A DNA stretch of 64,000 bases from [Flavobacterium] thermophilum. Its GTDB lineage: Bacteria; Bacillota; Bacilli; Bacillales; Anoxybacillaceae. The DNA is taken from the NCBI GenBank assembly GCA_900450595.1, contig UGGS01000001.1, positions 372,001 to 436,000 on the forward strand, read 5' to 3'. This document shows, piece after piece, positions 59,098 to 64,000 of the stretch. The notes below the pieces were generated by a model. The model ran no database searches. It worked only from the letters and a program-made list of their open reading frames with translations, and was not told the DNA's origin. The first letter of the stretch is position 1; each line of letters opens with the position of its first letter. The translations under genes were made by a program, and so were the position numbers.

Positions 59098-60141
59098 ATG
59101 GCTGAAAAACAATACCATGTCGCTGTCGTCGGAGCCACGGGGGCAGTCGGACAACAAATGGTGCGGACGCTTGAAGACCGGAACTTCCCGGTCGGAACAT
59201 TAACGTTGTTATCGTCAGAACGCTCGGCTGGCAAAAAAATGCGCTTCCGCGGCAGAGAGATTGAAGTGCAGGCCGCCGCGCCCGAGCGCTTTGATGGGGT
59301 TGATATCGCCTTATTCAGCGCTGGCGGCGCAGTGTCGAAAGCATTGGCGCCGGAGGCGGTTCGGCGCGGGGCGATTGTCATCGACAACACGAGCGCATTC
59401 CGGATGGAGGAAAACGTGCCGCTTGTCGTCCCGGAAGTGAACGAAAGCGATTTGACATGGCATAACGGCATCATCGCCAATCCGAACTGCTCGACGATTC
59501 AAATGGTCGTGGCGCTTGAGCCGATTCGGAAGGCGTTCGGCTTATCCCGCGTCATCGTTTCCACGTACCAGGCCGTCTCGGGAGCAGGGGCGCAGGCGAT
59601 TGAAGAGCTGTACGAGCAGACGAAGGCGGTGCTTGACAATAAGCCGTTCGAGGCAACCATTTTGCCGGTCAAATCGGACCGGAAGCATTACCCAATCGCG
59701 TTTAACGCCATTCCGCAAATCGATAAGTTTCAAGATAACGGGTTTACGTTCGAAGAGATGAAAATGATCAACGAAACGAAAAAAATCATGCATATGCCCG
59801 AGCTGAGCGTCGCGGCGACGTGCGTGCGCATTCCGGTGGCGAGCGGGCATTCGGAGTCGGTGTATATCGAGATCGAGCAAGACGGCGTCACGGCTGCCGA
59901 TTTGCAAGCGGTGCTGCGCGAGGCGCCGGGCGTCGTTCTCCAAGACGATCCGAGCGAACAGCTGTATCCGATGCCGGCCAACTGCGTCGGCCAATACGAC
60001 GTCTTTGTCGGCCGCATCCGCCGCGATTTGGACAACAGCCGCGCCTTTCATTTATGGATTGTTGCCGACAACTTGCTAAAAGGGGCTGCTTCAAATTCCG
60101 TGCAAATTGCCGAAAGTTTGCTGAAGCTCGGGCTCATTTAA
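59098..60141 (+). CDS. asd: Aspartate-semialdehyde dehydrogenase
   Basis: Reduces aspartyl phosphate to the semialdehyde for lysine, threonine, methionine and dipicolinate. It has 347 residues from ATG 59098, after GGAAGGAGA; ATG 59080 is upstream of that site. VAVVGATGAVGQQMVRTL is the NADP loop, and the catalytic C131 sits in NPNCSTIQM. The next genes, dapG and dapA, complete the branch. Confidence 0.97.
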   Translation: MAEKQYHVAVVGATGAVGQQMVRTLEDRNFPVGTLTLLSSERSAGKKMRFRGREIEVQAAAPERFDGVDIALFSAGGAVSKALAPEAVRRGAIVIDNTSAFRMEENVPLVVPEVNESDLTWHNGIIANPNCSTIQMVVALEPIRKAFGLSRVIVSTYQAVSGAGAQAIEELYEQTKAVLDNKPFEATILPVKSDRKHYPIAFNAIPQIDKFQDNGFTFEEMKMINETKKIMHMPELSVAATCVRIPVASGHSESVYIEIEQDGVTAADLQAVLREAPGVVLQDDPSEQLYPMPANCVGQYDVFVGRIRRDLDNSRAFHLWIVADNLLKGAASNSVQIAESLLKLGLI

Positions 60142-60160
60142 CGAGCATCGGGGTGTTATC

Positions 60161-61390
60161 ATGAAAATCATTGTTCAAAAGTTCGGCGGCACGTCCGTCC
60201 GCGACGAACGCGGGCGAAACTTGGCGCGCCGCCATATTGAAAACGCGCTTGAAGATGGGTACAAAGTCGTCGCCGTTGTATCAGCGATGGGCCGCCAAGG
60301 CGATCCGTATGCGACCGACACGCTTCTTGGCTTGATCGGCGGAGCCCGTCACCATGTGACGAAGCGCGAGCAAGATATGCTTATGGCGTGCGGGGAAATC
60401 ATTTCGAGCGTCGTGTTCAGCAACTTGCTGAACGAACACGGCATCAAGGCGACGGCGTTTACCGGCGCGCAAGCCGGATTTCGCACGACCAGTGATCATA
60501 CGAACGCCAAAATTGTTGAAATGCGCTGCGAACGGTTGCTTGAAGCGCTTCGGGAATACGACGTCGTCGTCGTCGCCGGCTTTCAAGGCATGGCGGAAAA
60601 CGGAGACATCACAACGCTCGGGCGCGGCGGGAGCGATACATCGGCCGCGGCGCTCGGCGCGGCGCTAAACGCCGAGTGGGTTGACATTTTTACCGATGTC
60701 GATGGCGTGATGACGGCCGACCCGCGCATTGTCGAAAATGCTCGGCCGTTGGAAGTTGTCACCTATACGGAAATTTGCAATATGGCGTACCAAGGGGCGA
60801 AAGTGATCCATCCGCGCGCGGTGGAAATCGCCATGCAGGCGAAAGTACCGCTGCGCATCCGTTCAACGTATTCCGATGGGCCAGGGACGCTCGTTACGTC
60901 ATCGGTGCGCGGTCAAAGAGGAAGCGATGTGAAAGAGCGTCTCGTCACGGGCATTACGTACGTCGCCAATGTGACGCAAATGAAAGTGTTGGCAAAAGAA
61001 GGGCATTATGAACTGCAGTCGGATGTATTTCAGGCGATGGCTCACGAAGGAATCAGCGTCGACTTTATCAACATTTCACCGTACGGCGTCGTCTATACGG
61101 TGAGCGGAGATATGACGGAAAAAGCGATAGCCGCTTTGCGCCGCATTGGCTATGATCCGGTTGTGACGCCCCGCTGCGCCAAAGTGTCGGTCGTTGGCGC
61201 CGGCATTGCCGGTGTGCCGGGAGTAACGGCCAAAATCGTCACCGCTCTATCGGAGCAAGGCATCCAAATTTTGCAATCGGCAGACAGCCATACGACCATT
61301 TGGGTATTAGTCAAACAAGACGATATGGAAAAGGCCGTCAATGCCTTGCACGACGCCTTTTGCTTGTCCGAGGCCGAACAGGACGAATGA
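60161..61390 (+). CDS. dapG: Aspartokinase I (diaminopimelate-sensitive type)
   Basis: First step of the aspartate pathway. It has 409 residues, compared with 404 for B. subtilis DapG. VQKFGGTSV at the N-terminus and GFQGMAENGDITTLGRGGSDTSA are the kinase core. Two ACT domains follow (about 265-400; VTQMKVLAKEGHY, VSVVGAGIAGVPG). By its place next to asd and dapA it is the DapG isozyme, which in B. subtilis is inhibited by meso-diaminopimelate rather than lysine. Confidence 0.95.
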   Translation: MKIIVQKFGGTSVRDERGRNLARRHIENALEDGYKVVAVVSAMGRQGDPYATDTLLGLIGGARHHVTKREQDMLMACGEIISSVVFSNLLNEHGIKATAFTGAQAGFRTTSDHTNAKIVEMRCERLLEALREYDVVVVAGFQGMAENGDITTLGRGGSDTSAAALGAALNAEWVDIFTDVDGVMTADPRIVENARPLEVVTYTEICNMAYQGAKVIHPRAVEIAMQAKVPLRIRSTYSDGPGTLVTSSVRGQRGSDVKERLVTGITYVANVTQMKVLAKEGHYELQSDVFQAMAHEGISVDFINISPYGVVYTVSGDMTEKAIAALRRIGYDPVVTPRCAKVSVVGAGIAGVPGVTAKIVTALSEQGIQILQSADSHTTIWVLVKQDDMEKAVNALHDAFCLSEAEQDE

Positions 61391-61421
61391 TCAACCGATT
61401 TGAAAATGAGGAGTGAAAACC

Positions 61422-62291
61422 GTGGTTCAGTTCGGGAATGTCGTCACTGCGATGGTCACCCCCTTTGACCGAAAAGGAAACTTAGATTTAGCGAAAACGA
61501 CAGAACTCGTCAACTATTTGCTTGACAACGGCACGGATGCGCTTGTTGTCGCAGGCACGACCGGCGAATCGCCGACGTTGACGACGGAAGAGAAAGTCGC
61601 ACTGTTCCGCCATGTCGTTTCCGTCGTCAATGGCCGCGTGCCGGTTATTGCTGGGACGGGAACGAACAATACGCGCGCCTCGATCGAGCTGACGAAACGG
61701 GCGGAAGAAGCAGGCGTCGACGCTGTCATGCTTGTGGCGCCATATTACAACAAACCGAATCAAGAAGGGCTGTATCAGCATTTTAAAGCGATCGCTGAGA
61801 GCACGCCGCTGCCGGTCATGTTGTACAACGTGCCGGGGCGCACGTCGGTCAACCTCGCTCCTGAGACCGTCATTCGGCTGGCAGCGATTCCGAATATTGT
61901 CGCGGTCAAAGAAGCCGGCGGCAATTTAGAAGCGATGGCGGAAATCATTGAACGCACGCCGGACGATTTTCAGCTGTATAGCGGCGATGACAGCTTGACG
62001 CTGCCGGTGTTGGCGATCGGCGGCGCCGGCGTGGTTTCTGTTGCATCGCACATCATCGGCAACGAAATGCAACAAATGATTCGTGCGTTCCAGGCCGGCG
62101 ACCATCAAGCCGCCGCCGCGTTGCACCGGAAATGGCTGCCGCTCATGAAAGGGCTGTTCGCTGCGCCGAGCCCGGTGCCGGTGAAAACCGCCCTGCAGTT
62201 GCGCGGCTTGGATGTCGGCTCGGTGCGCCTTCCGCTCGTTCCGCTCACCGAGCAGGAGCGAAACGAGCTCAGCCGTCTGCTTGATGCTTGA
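61422..62291 (+). CDS. dapA: 4-hydroxy-tetrahydrodipicolinate synthase
   Basis: Condenses aspartate semialdehyde with pyruvate, giving the shared precursor of lysine, cell-wall diaminopimelate and dipicolinate. It has 289 residues from GTG 61422, 8 bases after GAGGAG; GTG 61413 overlaps that site. The Schiff-base lysine is K163 (VKEAGG) and the catalytic tyrosine Y135 (YNVPGRT). GTTGESPTL is the pyruvate-binding loop. A strong terminator follows. Confidence 0.97.
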   Translation: MVQFGNVVTAMVTPFDRKGNLDLAKTTELVNYLLDNGTDALVVAGTTGESPTLTTEEKVALFRHVVSVVNGRVPVIAGTGTNNTRASIELTKRAEEAGVDAVMLVAPYYNKPNQEGLYQHFKAIAESTPLPVMLYNVPGRTSVNLAPETVIRLAAIPNIVAVKEAGGNLEAMAEIIERTPDDFQLYSGDDSLTLPVLAIGGAGVVSVASHIIGNEMQQMIRAFQAGDHQAAAALHRKWLPLMKGLFAAPSPVPVKTALQLRGLDVGSVRLPLVPLTEQERNELSRLLDA

Positions 62292-62315
62292 TGGCCATAT
62301 CCGTGCAGCAAATGA

Positions 62316-62349
62316 CCCCAGCGTCGGTTCGGACGTTGGGGCTTTTTTG
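62316..62349 (+). terminator. Rho-independent terminator after dapA
   Basis: CCCCAGCGTC (62316-62325) and GACGTTGGGG (62332-62341; one G-T) around GGTTCG, followed by TTTTTT. Confidence 0.9.
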
Positions 62350-62388
62350 TCGAGACGGTGAAATGCGCCGGCTCGTTCATGAACCATC

Positions 62389-62418
62389 TTGTGTTTTTTG
62401 GCGTCAATTCGTTATAAT
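62389..62418 (+). promoter_or_regulatory. Promoter of rnjB
   Basis: TTGTGT (62389-62394), an 18-base spacer and a perfect TATAAT (62413-62418), 51 bases before the rnjB start. Confidence 0.58.
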
Positions 62419-62469
62419 AAAGGCAAGTGACTTTGAGCGGGTTAGCATCACAATTGGGAGGACGCAGCC

Positions 62470-64000
62470 TTGAAATCCAAAATAAAGCCAGTAGAGAAAA
62501 TACGCATTTTTGCCCTTGGGGGAGTCGGGGAAATCGGCAAAAACATGTATGTCGTCGAATTGGACGAGGACATTTTCGTCCTCGATGCCGGGGTGATGTT
62601 CCCGGAAGATGAGATGTTTGGCATTGACAAAGTCATCCCGGACATTGCCTACTTAATTGAACGGCAGCACCGCATTCAGGCGATTTTTCTCACTCACGGG
62701 CATGAGGAGCATATGGGAGCGATCGCCTACGTGCTCAAGCAGCTGTCTGTGCCAGTCTACGGGACGAAGCTGACGCTCGGGTTGGCGGAAGCGATTTTAA
62801 AAGAGCAAGGCATTGCAAACGCCAAACTGAATGAAATTCATCCTGACGCTGAACTGCTGTTTGACAAAGCAAAAGTGACGTTTTTCCGCACGATCCACAG
62901 CATCCCCGATTCGATCGGCATCAGCCTGCATACATCGCAAGGGGCGATCGTGTACACGAGCGATTTTAAATTTGACCAGACGCCGTATGGCAATAATCGC
63001 GCCGACTTGGGGAAAATGGCGCAAATCGGCGAACAAGGGGTGCTTTGTCTTTTGTCGGACAGCACGAATGCCGAGCGTCCGGGCTACAGCGGCTCTGATA
63101 CAGCCGTCGCCCATGAGATTGCAGATGTGATCGGCCACGCGAAAGGGCGCGTGTTTGTCGCCTGCTATGCCTCGAACATTACGCGCATCCAACAAGTGCT
63201 TTACGCCGCCAAGCAGTACGGGCGCAAGGTGGCGGTGATCGGCAAAACGCTGCATAAAATTATGGACATCGCCGTCCGCCTCGGTTATTTGCATCTGCCG
63301 GACAAGGTGACGATTTCTGCCTACGACTTGGACCGCTATGGGGATGATGAACTCGTCATTTTGACGACCGGGGGTCATGGCGAGCCGATGAGCGCGCTTT
63401 GGCGCATGGCGCGTCAAGCGAACAAACAAGCGAACATCAAAGAAGGGGATACCGTCATCGTCGCCGCTTCTGTCATGCCGGGCTATGAGCTTGGGTTTTC
63501 GAAAACGATCGACGCCTTGTATCGGGCCGGCGCCAACGTGATTTACCGCGACCGGCAAGTGCACGTATCTGGGCACGGTTGCCAAGAAGAATTAAAGTTG
63601 ATGCTCAATTTAATGAAGCCAAAATACTTTATTCCGGTGCATGGGGAATATCGGATGCAAAAAGCGCACGCCCGGTTGGCGAAGGCGGTCGGCATCTCGG
63701 AAGAGCGGACGTTTTTGCTTGACAAAGGTGAAGTGGTCGAATTTCGCGGCGGAGCCGCCCGCCCTGGCGGTAAAGTGCCGTACGGCAACATTTTAATCGA
63801 TGGCCTCGGCATCGGCGACGTCGGCAACATTGTGTTGCGCGACAGGCGTTTGTTGTCGCAGGACGGCATTTTGATCGCCGTGGTGACACTAAACAAAGAA
63901 GCGAAAACGATTGCTGCTGGACCGGAAATCATCTCGCGCGGATTCGTTTATATGCGCGAGGCGGAGACGCTGTTGGAAGAGGCTGAGCAAATGGTGGCGG
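62470..64000 (+). CDS. rnjB: Ribonuclease J2 (partial, 3' end missing)
   Basis: Metallo-beta-lactamase/beta-CASP ribonuclease that pairs with RNase J1. TTG 62470 lies 7 bases after GGGAGGA; 510 codons are visible and the frame runs off the window. FALGGVGEIGKNMYVVE and THSIPDSIGISL-like segments (IHSIPDSIG) are clear. The metal motif reads HGHEEH (H76-H81), where RNase J1 has HGHEDH and B. subtilis J2 HGHDEN. VHVSGHG, HGEYRMQKAHARL and ILIDGLGIGDVGNIVLRDRRLLSQDG match J2 better than J1. The place after dapA is that of rnjB in B. subtilis. Confidence 0.93.
   Translation, partial: MKSKIKPVEKIRIFALGGVGEIGKNMYVVELDEDIFVLDAGVMFPEDEMFGIDKVIPDIAYLIERQHRIQAIFLTHGHEEHMGAIAYVLKQLSVPVYGTKLTLGLAEAILKEQGIANAKLNEIHPDAELLFDKAKVTFFRTIHSIPDSIGISLHTSQGAIVYTSDFKFDQTPYGNNRADLGKMAQIGEQGVLCLLSDSTNAERPGYSGSDTAVAHEIADVIGHAKGRVFVACYASNITRIQQVLYAAKQYGRKVAVIGKTLHKIMDIAVRLGYLHLPDKVTISAYDLDRYGDDELVILTTGGHGEPMSALWRMARQANKQANIKEGDTVIVAASVMPGYELGFSKTIDALYRAGANVIYRDRQVHVSGHGCQEELKLMLNLMKPKYFIPVHGEYRMQKAHARLAKAVGISEERTFLLDKGEVVEFRGGAARPGGKVPYGNILIDGLGIGDVGNIVLRDRRLLSQDGILIAVVTLNKEAKTIAAGPEIISRGFVYMREAETLLEEAEQMVA

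Overview
The window is a stretch of chromosome from a thermophilic, motile, spore-forming Bacillaceae. Geobacillus of the stearothermophilus/kaustophilus group fits best: gene order follows the Bacillus subtilis topA-to-rnjB region almost gene for gene, codon third positions are GC-rich, and the IF2 (741 aa), S15 and CodY proteins look like Geobacillus versions. All genes but one (ymxH) are on the + strand. I found no rRNA, tRNA, IS element, prophage, CRISPR array or defence island. No stretch longer than about 300 bases lacks a gene; the longest gaps (about 160-205 bases) hold promoters, terminators and RNA leaders.

Layout: (1) 1-4195, the end of topA, then xerC, hslV, hslU and codY. The trmFO gene that lies between topA and xerC in B. 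subtilis is absent. (2) 4257-31167, a 27-kb fla/che operon with basal-body, export, hook, switch and chemotaxis genes, ending in sigD, an extra small gene and swrB. It makes the hook-basal body, the stator-facing switch and its CheA/CheY/CheB/CheC/CheD/FliY control circuit, and SigD for the late genes. (3) 31180-34473, the translation and nucleotide genes rpsB, tsf, pyrH and frr, split by terminators. (4) 34476-44655, uppS, cdsA, dxr, rseP, proS and polC (cell-wall lipid carrier, phospholipid, isoprenoid, regulated proteolysis, replication). (5) 44670-54691, rimP, nusA, rnpM, ylxQ, infB, ylxP, rbfA, truB, ribF, rpsO and pnp (ribosome maturation, initiation, RNA turnover, flavin synthesis). (6) 54756-62349, sporulation and lysine genes: ylxY, mlpA, ymxH (reverse), dpaAB (dipicolinate synthase, behind a SigK-like promoter), asd, dapG and dapA. 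Asd, DapG and DapA make the precursor that DpaAB converts to the spore-core dipicolinate. (7) rnjB (RNase J2), cut by the window end.

I did not find a wholly new system. The points most worth checking are local: loss of trmFO; a good CodY box just downstream of the fla/che promoter; a probable CTG start for fliI; an AT-rich central segment in the hook gene flgE that looks recombined; two strong hairpins inside the fla/che operon; structured leaders before rpsB, rimP and rpsO; a polysaccharide-deacetylase homologue without its catalytic Asp; an HslV without the N-terminal Ser reported in B. subtilis; and an RNase J2 with an altered metal motif. All functional calls rest on reading the sequence and remembered family knowledge; no search was run.
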